Source: Deroplatys truncata (taxonomy: Eukaryota > Arthropoda > Insecta > Mantodea > Mantidae). From it: a stretch of 64,000 bases of DNA. The translations under genes were made by a program, and so were the position numbers. Positions 1-12,440 of the stretch are shown here, one piece after another; the stretch's first letter is position 1; each line of letters opens with the position of its first letter. Location: positions 198,956,565-199,020,564 of the forward strand of contig CM060988.1 in assembly GCA_030765065.1 (NCBI GenBank), in the 5' to 3' direction. The notes under the pieces were generated by a model that worked only from the letters and a program-made list of their open reading frames with translations, was not told where the DNA came from and did no database searches.

Positions 1-1145
1 TTTATGTGTTCCATTCCCTATCTGTTTTTCAACAAACTATTTTTACTAAAGCTTACTCTTCTGTCTGCTTCATGTTAATTGAGATAAACCTTTGCAGAAA
101 TGGGAACGAGTACTTCCTAATCATAACATTGGTAGCGCTACATATTTTAGACAATATCGCCAAAGGTGACAACAACAGAAACTATAGTTTAGATGGCTTC
201 GGTATAATCATGTTAATATATCAGGACCATGTTTTCGTCCCGTGCTAAATTTGAGAGCTTTCCAAGTGAGTACAGTATCTCCCAGTTTATAACATAACTA
301 GAAACCCTATTTTGTAATGAAATAAAATACTTCACAGTGGTCATTAATTCTCATGTCATAACACATTTGCTGCTTAGAATACGCAAAACATCCTATCCTA
401 ATTTTAATTGTAAGTGCTGTACCTTAATCCATGAATACGAAATCTATTTATTTAAATATTTTAACTCAGGATTATTTTATATTTATCATTTAAATTTATA
501 CAAATTGTTTAAAAATGGATCCTTATACATAAACTCCCCTAATATTTTTCTGGCTACACTGATTAGCTTAAGCAATAATCAAATCTTTTAAGAGCTGGTC
601 ACTGTGATGGCTTTGAAATTCCATTCTCTTTTCATGACCATGAGAAAAATATAAGTATTTCAAAATTCAAACCCGTAGCAAAGAATATCTCATAAATGGT
701 AAATGCCACAAAAAATGTTATTTGGCAAAAATTGCATTTAACAAGATCTACACTTTTGTGCAGTAAGATTTTGGCCATCTCTGATAGTTTACCAATTATA
801 CAAGTCATTCAGAATGGTACTTCACAGAAAATAGAAGATTTACATTTTGTTTGCCATGACAGTATCTTAAACATGTAATCAAAATTGCTAGAGCTATTTT
901 TTAGAAAATTCAAAATAATGAAAATTATTACATGTAAAGGATATTTTGGGTGAGGATTTTTTTAATATACTCTTCATGCCACATCTTTGGAAGATACAGC
1001 ATTTAAATACCAAGTTGAGTATTTATTAGACTCTTAATTTTGGAGTGGATCTTTTTCTAAAAAATTTTGGGAGGAATTCAGTGTGTCTCAAAACGTGTAT
1101 TTCCAATAAAATTTCGGTATCGCATTTTTGGATGGAATATACTTG
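1..1145 (-). repeat. ACTTT-family repeat, interrupted copy
   Basis: This is a diverged reverse-orientation copy of the dispersed ACTTT family. It begins with the 5' part (tail of the TGATGTGTTACATTC motif, then a stretch ending near TTTGCAGAAATG) and resumes at about 560 through to GGATGGAAT at 1140. Bases from about 110 to 560 do not match the family and look like an AT-rich insertion or replacement. No coding function is apparent. The family is described at 14085-14943. Confidence 0.7.
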
Positions 1146-2400
1146 TTGTATAGCAACTCAAATAACTGATTTAAATAAATCTTCAAGATATTTGCATGAC
1201 AAAATGTAATAGATTTGGATTTTCTGTGTATAGTCTATTAAGTGTTCTTACATTCAGAATTAATTTTGTATACTTTTGGTATTTATTTGTAAACCGTGAG
1301 AGGCAAAACAATAATTTGCACACAAATAAAGTAGTTTTCGTTATAACACACAGGTCATTTTTTTAATAGAAAATCCCCATCCTAATGATTCTGGTGGTAA
1401 CGCAAAGAATATGAAAATAAAGTCTTAAAGAATTCACTATTGTGAATTGACCTGCTACAACAAAACGTGTAATGAAATTATCTGTGCATTTATCTCGCTT
1501 AACATGAATTAGATACAAAATCGTTTTTCTGGAAGTTAATTATCAAAATAGAGCTAAATGAATGGCTTCTTTTGCTGTTTTTACTCTTGATCGAATCTTA
1601 GAAGTACTAGACTACCGACAGATATCGCTGACGATTACGGAATACAAACAGTTGATGTAGTTCCCGTTAGGTGGCAGGAGCAGCTATGATTAAACATTCT
1701 CTTGAAATTATAGGTTTCCCTGTAACAAAATATTCGCTAGAGCTTCTTTTATTCATTTCCGATTAGTCTTCGCATGCTGTTATTGAATGATGCACATTGA
1801 CGTAGCGCGACAGTTTGGAGAAATAATGCAATAACGGATTTAGTTCAACACATATCCCAAGTGATGGATATTCTTAAATGCCTGAACTTCCTATTTTACG
1901 ATAATGTATGTGCATGAATCCTTTTATTCTAATATTTTTATTTTCTGTTGTTTAGGTTAGTTTCAACTTAAATCTGTACCGTTAAATTGCATTTATATTT
2001 TTAGCATTACATTTGTTTTTATGTTTTTTCTCTGAACTTTTCGTTCGGTAATAGAATTATCGTAAATAATGGTGCTTTTATAATTAGATTTATTTCCTTA
2101 AAATAAAATAACGGACCCTATAAACATTAACCTTTTCAAGAACAGCACAATAAATCAATTTAAAATTTAGCAGTGAATCAATTTTAAAATCGGTAATAAT
2201 GGATTCTCATGAAAAGGATACTATAAGTAAAACGAAACAAATGACCCTTCTTTCCAAAAGAATCTAATTTGTATTTTCATCTGTATAATGAGAGCTTCAT
2301 TTTATTTGTTCGTAGCCTAAATATATGTATACAGGCATTGAAACAGTTTTAAGACACCATGGTAAGTAATTCTGCTATAATAAATAAGCAAACACACATG
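1146..2400. other. AT-rich DNA, nothing recognised
   Basis: No gene, transposase motif or internal repeat could be supported here. Open frames are short and AT-driven. Confidence 0.5.
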
Positions 2401-2404
2401 AAAA

Positions 2405-2910
2405 GTATCTCATTCGACCCAACAATTCTGTATGCATATTTCACCTGAATTCACGCGGACGTCCTCGGAACTCCATAAAAAGCGTTTTTGGCTTTTAAAA
2501 AAACCGTCATAATAGCGCCATACACAGTTTTTAAGGATGCCAGACGAAGGTTTTGAGAAATCACCCACCCCAGACAATCATTTTATATGGAGAAATCTTT
2601 CTGTTTTTGCAAATGGCTCCGACGATTTTGATTAAGATATCGCAAGTTTAAGATTTTGACATGACTTAAAATGTGTATCTTGAGTTTTCTGGGAACAGCC
2701 TGAGGAAGTTCTTTTTGTTCTTATTGTATAACTTGAAAATTGTAAGAGATAGCAAAACAAAAAACTAAGCTGAAAAATATAAAGCTCACCAAAATATATC
2801 TACAATTCGTTTAAAAATAACTCTCGTGGCATTAAGTGTTTCCGAAAACTCAATATTGCACATTTTAAAGTTTCCCCAAATTGGATGGCAATTTTTAAGC
2901 ATATTTGAAA
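2405..2910 (+). repeat. ACTTT-family repeat, old degenerate copy
   Basis: The order of family landmarks is kept (ATTTCACC, GATGCCAGACGAAGG, CGATTTTGATTAAGATAT, TATCTTGAGTTTTCTGGGAA, GTGGCATTAAG) but identity is low. It lacks recognisable terminal repeats and is one of the oldest copies in the window. A poly-T tract follows it. Confidence 0.55.
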
Positions 2911-2918
2911 ATCCTCTC

Positions 2919-2942
2919 TTTTTTTTTTTTTTTTTTTTTTTT
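2919..2942. repeat. Poly-T tract
   Basis: A run of about 24 T residues. It could be a retroposon tail in reverse orientation, but no body was recognised beside it. Confidence 0.8.
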
Positions 2943-3274
2943 AGAATGAACTAATTTCTAACGAAAACTGGCTTGCTATGTAAGCATTTGGGTATTGTTT
3001 GTACATGGCGCTTGCAACGAAATCAATATATAACTTCTAGGCAAACATTTATCGTCAATAACGTAGCATCAATGGAAGAATGACCTTTGACATGATACTA
3101 TATATCTGAATTTGCAGTGGGTAGAGAAAATCTATGAGTGTAACAACAAAAGTTTTATTTCACACCTAGCGAACTTTTAAAATAATCTGTTTTACATTGT
3201 TGCTGTATTAGGTAGGCCTTTAGCAAGGCAGATGCACAGCAAAAATTGTGTGTCGCATTCACAATACTTTCCCT

Positions 3275-3628
3275 ACTCACTCTTCTACAAACTATTGTTA
3301 CAAAAGCTTATTCTTCTATCTAGTTCTTGCTAATTGAGACAAACTTTCAATACACGTTTACACGCTTCTTGTAGGTATAAGAAAGATGCAGTAGCTAAAG
3401 CGATAGATCTTTAAAAAACGTGTCGTTATGTGGTTGCTTTGAAATTCCACGCTCTTTGCATAACCACGAGAAAATACGAATAGCGATTTACGACTTGAAA
3501 AAAGGTACAAGTATTTGAAAATTCAAACAATAACAAAGAACATTTCGGAAATTATTAACGCCACAAACATTTTTATTTCGCGTAAATTGTGTTCTTTAAC
3601 GAAATCTACGTTTTTTTTGTGTAGTAAG
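3275..3628 (-). repeat. ACTTT-family repeat, truncated arm of inverted pair
   Basis: A reverse-orientation copy that starts at the family's left end (CACTCTTCTACAAACTATTG) and stops abruptly after TGTAGTAAGATTTTTTT. There it abuts a forward copy directly, forming a head-to-head inverted pair. Confidence 0.75.
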
Positions 3629-4235
3629 ATTTTTTTTACGTTCTCTACTACGTTAGTAAGTAGGGGAAGTATTATACTACATCCAAATATTCGATGTCGA
3701 TATTTCACCGGAAATATATGTTTGGACCCAAAAAAATTTAGAAAAGGGTCCCTGTGTGTGCGCGTGTGTCTATGAACAGATAGCTCAAAAACGAAAAGTC
3801 GGTTAAAAACCAAACTTAGTAGATTTAAGTTTAGCATCTTCCAAGGATGCGACACGAAGTATTTCAGGAAAATCCTCCCCCACCAAATTACCCTTTACAT
3901 GGAAAGCTTTTCGAAAATTTTGATTTTCTCAAAAATGGCTCTAACAATTTTGATTAAAATATCATTTGCCTAAGATATTTTCATGGCAAATGAAATGTAC
4001 ATCTTGAATTTTCCGGGAATAGCCTGTGAAGCCCTCTTCATTCTGAGTTACTTTTGTTAACCGTAGAAGATAGACAAAATCTTACTGCAAAAAGAATGTG
4101 GATCTCGTTAAAGCACCCAATTTATGTCAAATAATTTTCGGGGGGGGGGGCTTTAACCATTTCCGAGATGTTCCTTGTTATTGGTTTGCATTTTAAAATA
4201 CTTATACTCTTCTCAAATAAGAAGTCGTTATTCGT

Positions 4236-4272
<37 letters not shown>

Positions 4273-4475
4273 ATGCAAAGAGAATGGAATTTCAAAGCCA
4301 TCACCAGCTCTTAAAAGATTTGAATCACTTAAAGCTTACTGTATTCCTCTAATGTAATAAGATAACTTCTGCAAATGTTTATTTCGATTAACAAGAAGTA
4401 AGTAGAAGAATAAGTTTTTATATGAATAGTTTCTATAAGAATAGAGAAAGTCGTGTGAGTGCAACACACAAGAAA
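3629..4475 (+). repeat. ACTTT-family repeat, near-complete
   Basis: A near full-length forward copy beginning TTCTCTACTACG and ending AATAGAGAAAGTCGTGTGAG. CpG dinucleotides are largely retained (for example GATGCGACACGAAG). A (CT)n tract lies at 4238-4269, where related copies read TTATTTCTCGTGG. Confidence 0.8.
4238..4269. repeat. (CT)n microsatellite
   Basis: About 16 CT dinucleotides inside the forward ACTTT copy, apparently expanded from a CTCGTG motif of the family. Confidence 0.9.
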
Positions 4476-4479
4476 TATT

Positions 4480-4580
4480 TTTGCGGGGGGATCCAGGTAA
4501 TCTCAAAACGTGTATTTCCTGTGAAATCTGGCATCAATACTTCCTCTATACTTACTACACTAGAGAAAGTAAAAATGAGC
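4480..4580 (-). repeat. ACTTT-family terminal fragment
   Basis: Only the last 100 bp of a reverse copy are present (CTCAAAACGTGTATTTCC through CACTAGAGAAAGTAAAAATG). It sits right after the end of the preceding forward copy, so this locus also held an inverted pair whose second arm lost its body. Confidence 0.7.
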
Positions 4581-4805
4581 AAAGGTATTGTTGAAAACTG
4601 GTAACTTATCTTTACTTTAATGTCTGTTCTTTCTGACGTTGATGAATACTGGCAAGAGTGTGTTGTTTATACATAAGTGTTACTGGATATTCTTCTCTGA
4701 GTGCGGGCGACGTGATGTTTCTAAACATTTTCATTTCTCCACCGAGGGGACAAAATGTTCGTTTCCTTTTCGTTTATACGAGTATGTTCAAGTATAACTT
4801 TCCAC

Positions 4806-5445
4806 GTTTACTTTCTCTACTATTTATCTTTAGTAGGTAAGTATAGAGGAATTATTCCATTCCACCCAAAAATTTCATCGGAAATACATTTTTTGAGGTT
4901 CACTGAATCCAAAAAAAGATAGGTAAAGGTCCGTGTGTTTGTGAACAGCATAACTCAAAAACGAAAACTCGGACAATTTGCGTATCTTCCAAGGATGCGA
5001 CACGAAGATCTTCAAGAAAATCTCCCCACCCCAAACTATCCTTAAATGAAGCTTTTTTTTCTATTTTCTCAAAAATAGTTCTAACGATTTTGATTAAAAT
5101 AAGTTTAAGATATTTACATGATAAATAAAATGCATATCTTCAATTTTCTGGAAATAGTCTCTCAAGTCCTCTTCATTAGAAAGGAATTTTGTATATATAC
5201 AAAAATTATCTCTCTTTAAAACACACAATTTATCTCAAGTAAAATGTGTTATGGCATTGGCCATTTTCGACATATTCTTTGTTATTGGTTTCAATTTTTA
5301 AAGTATGACTATCGCTTAAGCCTACCGTATTCTTCTTACACCTGCAATGAAACGTGTAATGAAGGTTTATCTCTATCAACAAGGGGTATATAGAAGAATA
5401 AGCTTTTGTGAGGATAGTTGAGAGTGAGTAGGGAGAGTCATGTGA
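4806..5445 (+). repeat. ACTTT-family repeat, internally deleted
   Basis: A forward copy from TTTACTTTCTCTACT to AGTAGGGAGAGTCATGTGAA. The segment that normally holds the TTATTTCTCGTGGTCATGC block is missing. CpGs are well kept in the middle. Confidence 0.75.
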
Positions 5446-5854
5446 ACACAGGCATTGAAAGAAACGACAAATAATTTTATTGTTGTTCGTGGGAACGAGG
5501 TCTGGCTGCATGAAAACTGAACATTATCTGAAGTACAGATCAATTGATCTCCAGCGAAATAACAATAGTAAGTATTGTCATGGCTATATTGGCTCCTAGA
5601 AAAGGATAGAGAAGTAAACATTGAGTGAAAAATTTATATACAAAACTCTGCCCATTACAAATTCACGTTACTTTATAAAAGGTTGCGCTTCTACTCACCT
5701 TAGGATATAAACTTAAATTGATGACATACAACATGCAGAAATAAGAATCAAATGTGCATTAGTTGTGGTAACGAGTGCTTCCGAAGGGAAATAAACAAAT
5801 CACAAATTCTCAAACTCCCGCATTTACTCTTGGAAATATGTAAACATACAACAT
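5446..5854. other. Intergenic DNA, nothing recognised
   Basis: No supported feature. The overlapping minus-strand open frames of 81-93 codons match nothing I recognise. Confidence 0.4.
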
Positions 5855-6036
5855 GTAATATTTCGAAAACTGCTAATGCTGCGAAAAGAAAAACTTGATC
5901 CAAATGTTGTAGGCATTTTAATGTATTCTTTATTTTTCCATCTCTTACGGTTTCCCAGTCCTAAAAAAAAATTAATGAGAATGAAGAGGACTTCTTAGGC
6001 TAATCACAGAAATTTCAAGGTATTTTATTCTTGTCG
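5855..6036 (-). repeat. ACTTT-family fragment
   Basis: An internal reverse fragment (AATATTTCGAAAACTGC, CATCTCTTACGG, GAATGAAGAGGACTTC) that stops at ATTTTATTCTTGTCGTAA, where a SINE-C element begins. The SINE has probably interrupted or replaced the rest. Confidence 0.65.
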
Positions 6037-6395
6037 TAACCGAGCGAGTTGACTCGGCGGTAACGTGTGAGGTTCGCATTCGGGAGGTCCCGGGTTCAAT
6101 TTCCGTCAACCGCCCATTCTGATCTTGGGTTTTTTTCTGGTCGATAGGCGAATGCTGGGGTGATTTGTCATCTGCCACGATTTTCTTTCCATTATTTCCC
6201 TTTCATTCCGTTTTCTTCTCATGTTTCAGATGTGCTTCTAGGTTTGGTGACATGTGGCGGTGCGGGCAGATGGCTTGAATGCTTGCTCCAAGGAAAGAGT
6301 ATTCCCCGCGGACTCTAGAGGGCTGCCTGATTGTACGGGTCGTTCGTTGCCCCCTCTGGACAGGTCTTGAGCCAGCAACTGTTAGGGACTAAACA
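6037..6395 (+). mobile_element. SINE-C (tRNA-derived), complete-looking
   Basis: The head resembles a tRNA gene with a box-B-like GGTCCCGGGTTCAATTTCC. It is followed by the family's conserved body (CCGCCCATTCTGA, GGCGAATGCTGGGGTG, CATCTGCCACGATTT) and a 3' region with GGAAAGAGTATTCCCCGCGG and AACTGTTAGGGACT. A tRNA head with an unrelated body is the usual Pol III SINE plan. There is no coding capacity; the open frame on the opposite strand is a shadow. Confidence 0.8.
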
Positions 6396-7180
6396 AAGAA
6401 AATATATTTAGTCTGTGGTCGAGGGTCAGCGTTCTGGCTGGGCGGGTTTCTTTAACTGGAATCATACCTTGCCCTTCGCAGCTGTGAATACAAGAGTAAA
6501 CGTGAGCACGTCTAATGGCAGTATCCATTAAACCTGCAGTAGGTATCCGAAAGAAAAAAAGAACAAATAACGTTAAAACATGCATTTCAACGAGCAAATG
6601 GCACCTCAATTGTTTCTCAAGAGAATTGGCATAAATGCATTTAATATACAACATATGTTTTAGCCTTCCGATTGAAGAAACTTCAATTTTTATACAAAGG
6701 AATAAATAGAAAGTTGTGAATGGAAAAGTAAATAAACAACGCTAGTCGTTTCAGCTGGTTTTCGTTGCACATGCAACGCGCTGCATTGGCGGAACTGTGT
6801 TCGATTTCCGATTGGGACAACTCGTTGGGTGCATGTCAGATAAATTTAGGTGCTGACAGACTTACTCAAGCCTATATTCACTTAATACTTTCCTCGCCCC
6901 AGAAGAAACATCTGGAGAATGACATGCTTCCTACAAGGACAGGGGCACAAGACTATTAAACATCTATCAAAAGAACAACTAGCAAGATTTTCATAATCAT
7001 CCAGCCATCGTTGTTGACGGGGGTTGTTTGGGTTTCTAGGGGTGGGGGAGGTCAGACAGCGGCGAGGCGATCGATTTCTCAGCCACAGCCTTTGATCTGG
7101 ACCACCTGTGTTCCCTACATTTTATAATTCTGCTTCAGGGAAATATCGTCACTTCACGCGTTAAGTACAACACGACTTCA
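6396..7180. other. Intergenic DNA, nothing recognised
   Basis: Mixed-composition DNA with a GC-richer stretch at 6410-6540. No family match or coding signal is supported. Confidence 0.4.
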
Positions 7181-7783
7181 ACCCACTTTTCCATAAACTA
7201 CTCGTATTAATGCAGATAAACTTTCATCACACATTTCGTTGTAGAGAAGCATGTCGCTATGTGATGGCTTTCAAATTGCATCTTCTTTGCTTGACCACGA
7301 GAAAAGAAAGAATCAGTGACTCATGCTTGAAAAAAGTATAAGTGCTTGAAAATTCAAACCAATAACAGAGAATACCACGCAAATGGTTAAAGCCATAAAA
7401 ATATTTGACATAAATTGTGTCCTCTAACGAGTAAGATTTTGTCTATCTCTTACGGTTACCAATTATGCAATCTTTTAGAAAGAAGAGGACTTCACACATT
7501 AATCCAAAAAAATTCAAGATATCATTTTACTTGTCACACAAATAATTTAAACATGTGGTATTTTAATCAAATCGTTTTAGATAAAATCATAAATAACTAA
7601 CATTTTTACGTGTAAAGGGTAGTTTGGCGTTAGGGTTCTATTTTTATTTATGTATTTATATAGTCTTCGTGTCGGATCCTTAGAAAATATCGAACTTAAA
7701 TACCAACTTTGATATTAATCGACTTTCGTTTTTGAGTTATGCTGATCACAGACACACATGCACACAGACCTTTTACTAACATG

Positions 7784-7850
<67 letters not shown>

Positions 7851-7957
7851 GTCTCAAAACGTGTATTTCTGGTGAAATCTCGATATCGAATTGTTTGTTG
7901 GAATGCAGTACGTACTTCCTGTAACTAGATATACAAGTAGTAGAGAAAGTAAAAATG
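7181..7957 (-). repeat. ACTTT-family repeat with microsatellite
   Basis: A reverse copy ending GTAGTAGAGAAAGTAAAAATG. The CACACA tract normally found before the terminal block is followed here by a long ATT array. CpG is partly retained (CTTCGTGTCGGATCC). Confidence 0.8.
7785..7844. repeat. (ATT)n microsatellite
   Basis: About 20 ATT trinucleotides inside the ACTTT-family copy. They create a spurious poly-tyrosine open frame. Confidence 0.95.
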
Positions 7958-9448
7958 ATTCTAGAATGTATCTGGCCATTAGCAGCACGATGTTTCGATA
8001 ATATGAAATAGTTTGTAAAGTTAATTGAAGAAAAGGGGGCACACCGACATTTAGCTGTTTCGTGGTTTCTCGTATAGACATTCGCACCTATAGTTGCTGG
8101 AGCCACTTATTTGTACCATGCTAGAGCGGAATGATTGCAACCAACAATGAAACTAAACATGACGCTAATGGAGAGCATGTTGTATTTACTCTTATTTATG
8201 AGGTCAATAGCTTTTGCACTTCTTCAAAATGTTTAATTATTATAACAATAATTTTGTAGAGAGTGAGATTAACGAAATATACAGTAAAACGTAGGCAATC
8301 TCTCGCTGTTAGGTAATAGAAAATAAACAAGCATTTCTAAGGAGTTTCTGTTATAACATTTAACATAGTAAACGGCAGGTGTGTTTTGTCATAAGTGTCT
8401 GAATTGTACAGCCCAAAACACGAAATCCCGCAGTGTACATAATTACTAGGTAGTTTTTATTTTATAAATTGATTGGAATGTTGGGAACATGTTACATCTA
8501 GTTTACTGTTACTCGTCACAGAGAATCTCGCGGTAAAATTCTCAAGGTCATAAAACAATCTGTGAATTAAAAGAGGTCATATTTAATTTGTTTTTCACAA
8601 AAGTCAGAAGGAAAGTATAAGTAAGTTGTCTGATGGTAAAAATGTTAAACAATTACAAAATGGCTGCTTCTAGGTCGGCTGATTAGAACTAAGAACCTTT
8701 GGGTGTTCTTTTGGATAGAGGACCTTTATGGGTAGCAAAATTACTGTTTTTCTAAAGAGCGTCCGCAGTATTTTTTGTTCCGCGCTATGACGATATTACT
8801 TAGATATTTCGAAAATACAGCTTAGCTCATTAGTAGTTACTTTCAATATCACCTACATGTTTACCAACTTACACAAAGAAAAGTAATATTGAAATATTTC
8901 ACATTATCACAATGTAATCCTTCACAATAACTTACAAAAAAACGCTAATTACAAAACAAGATTTGTGTCATATTGCGTCACACTGGACTATTTCACGTCT
9001 TTGCGGGTAGAAAATATGTTCGCTTAGTGTACCTAACCTAATTCTCTATCAGAAAACATTAGAGCGCGACATTCAGATGTCTAGGTAATATTATGGTGTA
9101 AATGAGAAGTGTGCTTGTGTGCTTCAATGTAGTGTTATAATTCAAATCTTAATACGATTAATGTAATTTCTACATACCATGGAATAAAATATATTATATA
9201 GTTGTTTAACAACGTCTCATGTCTTTATTTGAATGCAAATTTCGACCTCGCCTTCCTAAGGAACTGAATCGCTTTTCTTTAGCCGTTGTATAAGGCTATA
9301 TTGACTGGTCTCAAAAATGAAATAATAGTAATAAACAATAACAGCCTAGTATAGCAAAAGACTAGTTTTGTATGCTGAACCAGGTATGTTATAATAAATG
9401 CCCAATCTCGCGCCATGCTTTGCACAAGATTATAATGTTTATTTTCTT
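7958..9448. other. AT-rich intergenic DNA, nothing recognised
   Basis: About 1.5 kb without a supported gene, tandem repeat or transposon signature. Confidence 0.5.
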
Positions 9449-10465
9449 TACCACTTACCTCTTATGACAGAAAGTATTGTGTTCCACCCAAAAATTCTAT
9501 ATAAAAACTTCACCGAAAATACACGTTTCGACGCCCCTGAAGCAAAATAAAAGCATTTTTAGAAAAAGATCCGCATATGTGAGCGTCTGTGACTGTGAAG
9601 TGTAACTAAAAAAAGAAATATCGAATGAATACCAAACTTCGTATTTAACTACCCTTTACATGAAAAAAGCTGCGTTATTTTTTATTTTTTCAAAAATTAT
9701 ATTTTGAGTAAAATACCACGTTTAATATGTTTACATGGCAAATAAAATGTATATCTTGAATTTTCTGCGAATAGCCTGTGGAGTCTTCATTCTGAAGGAA
9801 TTGTGCAGCTATACTTTTGTAGAACTGTAAACCATAAGGGATAAACAAAAACTCACTATATCGTTAAAACACACAATATACGTCAGTTAAAATGTTTGTA
9901 TCATTAACCATTCCGAGATATTCATTGTTATAGTTTGAATGTTCAAATACTTCATACATTTTCAAAGTGCTAAGTCACCATTCGTTTATTTCTCGTGGTC
10001 ATGCAAAGAGAATGGAATTTCAAAGGCAGCATATGGCGACCTGCTTTTTAAAGATTTGACTAAAGCTCCAGCCTCCTGAATACCCCTTGTACCCATAACG
10101 AAATATGTCACTGAAATTAAAGTAAGTTTTATTTATGGGCGCTCTTTAACTACTGTGGTCCTTAACCTCCCATTCTATATTGGGCGTGAAAGACCGGTAA
10201 TTTTGCTCAGAGGGATCTTTATGAGGCTCGAGGTTTTTTTACGTGCCGTAAATCTACGACATGGGACCATCTTCCCATGGAAGTCATGCTAAGGATTTTT
10301 ACGCCCGAAAAAATCCATTGCCCTCCGCCAGGTTTGAACCCGCGACCTCGGGAACTAGAGGCTAACATGGTAAGCACTACCCCAAGGAGGACGGCCACGA
10401 AATATGCAATGAAACCATTTCTTAAGAAGTTTATCTCAATAAATATGCAGTGGAATTAGTTAAAA
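9449..10465 (+). repeat. ACTTT-family repeat carrying a SINE
   Basis: A forward copy starting TTTTCTTTACCACTTACC and running to about ATAAATATGCAGTGG, 3'-truncated. It is interrupted by a SINE-A element at 10108-10396. Joining the flanks at the duplicated target ACGAAATATG restores the family order. Confidence 0.75.
10108..10396 (-). mobile_element. SINE-A (tRNA-derived)
   Basis: A reverse-orientation SINE. Read on the minus strand it has a box-B-like GAGGTCGCGGGTTCAAACC, then the body CGGGCGTAAAAATCCTTAGC, CCGTAAATCTACG and a tail with GAGCGCCCATAAATAAAA. A 10-bp target duplication ACGAAATATG lies at 10098-10107 and 10397-10406. CpGs are abundant, so the copy is young or its locus is unmethylated. 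Confidence 0.85.
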
Positions 10466-11399
10466 TAAAATACCAATGTCTCAAAGTCTGAAAGATAAAT
10501 AGATAACAGAACAGTCGTTCCAACATCAAACGAGTTATCAACACAGTTAAAGCTTTGTTTTTGGTTACGGAGGAAAGGTTAAGTCGCATTCTCATACTTT
10601 CTGTCGAGGAAGTGGGATATTTTTGTCATCTGCACGATTTTTATGTCCTATGTTGAATTTTAAACACGACATGAGAAACAGCTAAAAATGTATATGTTTT
10701 CATATGTTACAGAACATGATGGAAACGCCGAAGAGCGATTTAGAAACCCACTCTTCTTGGGATCACCACAAATGATCAAAGGGCGTTTCCGATTCCAGCT
10801 AATTAAAAGAAGTGTCAATGACGCGAGTGCGTACGGAGTACGCTACGTATTGTGGCAGAAGCGTACAAGCGATGTTCCCTTCCAAATAATGCAGCATCCC
10901 AATGACGTCATACGCACATTGCCAGCCTGCGAATAAATAATAAGATTTTCTGGGAATTGGTTGGCGCTCATTGACAAGATATCGAACCGAAATCTTTTGC
11001 GCGATACTACACGGGGCAACACTGTCACGGTTCCGACCAAGTGAAAATATCCTAAAACTCGTCTCTTGGGTAGTCAGGGGGTATAGTGTAACAATATGGA
11101 ATTCTGTTAGCTTCACTTATAGCTTATGTTATTAACATAAATATACATAAACCCGCTTTGTTGCACAATCAGGGATCACCCATTCGTCACTTATTAATCC
11201 ACTAGCATTCATTTGTATCTTATTTGCTGTGATGGCGTATTCTACACGGCCATAATAATAGTGCTTTCAGTTTACATTCAGGTTTAAATACATCAAGCTA
11301 GCAACTAGGACCCTTAATGAACTTTATTTTAAGTAGCAAAACTTCTAGGTTTTATAGCGACCGCGTGTAAAATGTTTATTGAGACTTTCACATGGTATT
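10466..11399. other. Intergenic DNA with short CpG-rich stretch
   Basis: Bases 10690-11060 are richer in CpG than the surroundings and carry overlapping open frames of 82 (+) and 105 (-) codons. Neither has a recognisable motif or splice context, so neither is called. Confidence 0.35.
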
Positions 11400-11610
11400 C
11401 CATTATCCTAATATTATAAACGTCGACCGCCCACTCTGACCTTGACTTTTTCGTGGTTTCCCTGGTCGATAGGCCATGCTGGGGTGGTTTCCCATCTACC
11501 ACGATTTCCTTCTCAACTTTCAGGTGTGCTTCTAGGTTTCGTGGCGCATGTCGCAAATGCTTGCTCAAAGGAATGAGTACCTACTCCCCTTGTGGAACTG
11601 TTAGGGACTT
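11400..11610 (+). mobile_element. SINE-C, 5'-truncated
   Basis: Lacks the tRNA head and begins at CGACCGCCCACTCTGACC. It keeps GGCCATGCTGGGGTGG, CATCTACCACGATTTCC and the end AACTGTTAGGGACT. Confidence 0.75.
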
Positions 11611-11624
11611 CTGCGCGTCTCTGT

Positions 11625-12120
11625 AGCCTATAGCTTCCAGTGTTTCCTTCACTTCATCCCTTCCGTAGCCACAATACATCTATGTAGGTCGTAGTGCGCG
11701 AGCTGTCTCTCTCCGTTGTATAACCTATACTGTAGCCTCCTGTGGTTCCTTCACTTCATCCCTTCCTCCTGAGGCTGGTAGCCACAATACATCTATGTAG
11801 GTCGTAGTGCGCGAGCTGTCTCTCTCCGTTGTATAACCTATACTGTAGCCTCCTGTGGTTCCTTCACTTCATCCCTTCCTCCTGAGGCTGGTAGCCACAA
11901 TACATCTATGTAGGTCGTAATGTGCGAGGTGCCTCTCTCCGTTGTATAACCTATACTGTAGCCTCCTGTGGTTCCTTCACTTCATCCCTTCCTCCTGAGG
12001 CTGGTAGCCACAATGCATCTATGTAGGTCGTAGTGTGCGAGGTGCCTCTCTCCGTTGTATAACCTATACTGTAGCCTCCTGTGTTTCCTTCACTTCATCC
12101 CTTACTCCTGAGGCTGGTAG

Positions 12121-12188
<68 letters not shown>

Positions 12189-12240
12189 GGTCGTAGTGCG
12201 CGAGGTGTCTCTCTCCGTTGTATAACCTATGCCTACATAC
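11625..12240. repeat. 113-bp minisatellite, about five units
   Basis: The unit contains GTTGTATAACCTATACTG, CTTCACTTCATCCCTTCC and GAGGCTGGTAGCCACAAT. GTAGTG-type landmarks fall at 11691, 11804, 11917 and 12030, exactly 113 bp apart. The fifth unit is stretched by a (TA)n array. A single related copy lies inverted at 17205-17290. Confidence 0.9.
12124..12183. repeat. (TA)n microsatellite
   Basis: About 30 TA dinucleotides inside the last unit of the 113-bp minisatellite, replacing its CACAATACATC segment. Confidence 0.95.
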
Positions 12241-12241
12241 A

Positions 12242-12242
<1 letters not shown>

Positions 12243-12289
<47 letters not shown>
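12243..12289. repeat. (GT)n microsatellite
   Basis: About 23 GT dinucleotides just after the last minisatellite unit. The threonine/histidine and cysteine/valine open frames here are artefacts. Confidence 0.95.
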
Positions 12290-12290
<1 letters not shown>

Positions 12291-12440
12291 TAAAGCAAAA
12301 CACTCAATCGATTTTGATAATTGTTTCACCCCTGAAAAGCCAAATCTTGCCGACGAAAATAGGCTATAAAGCATCTAGTTTCTATTTAAAAATTATTTCT
12401 TTAACTGGTTACCCTCCTCTTTATAGGACTTACAAGCCTT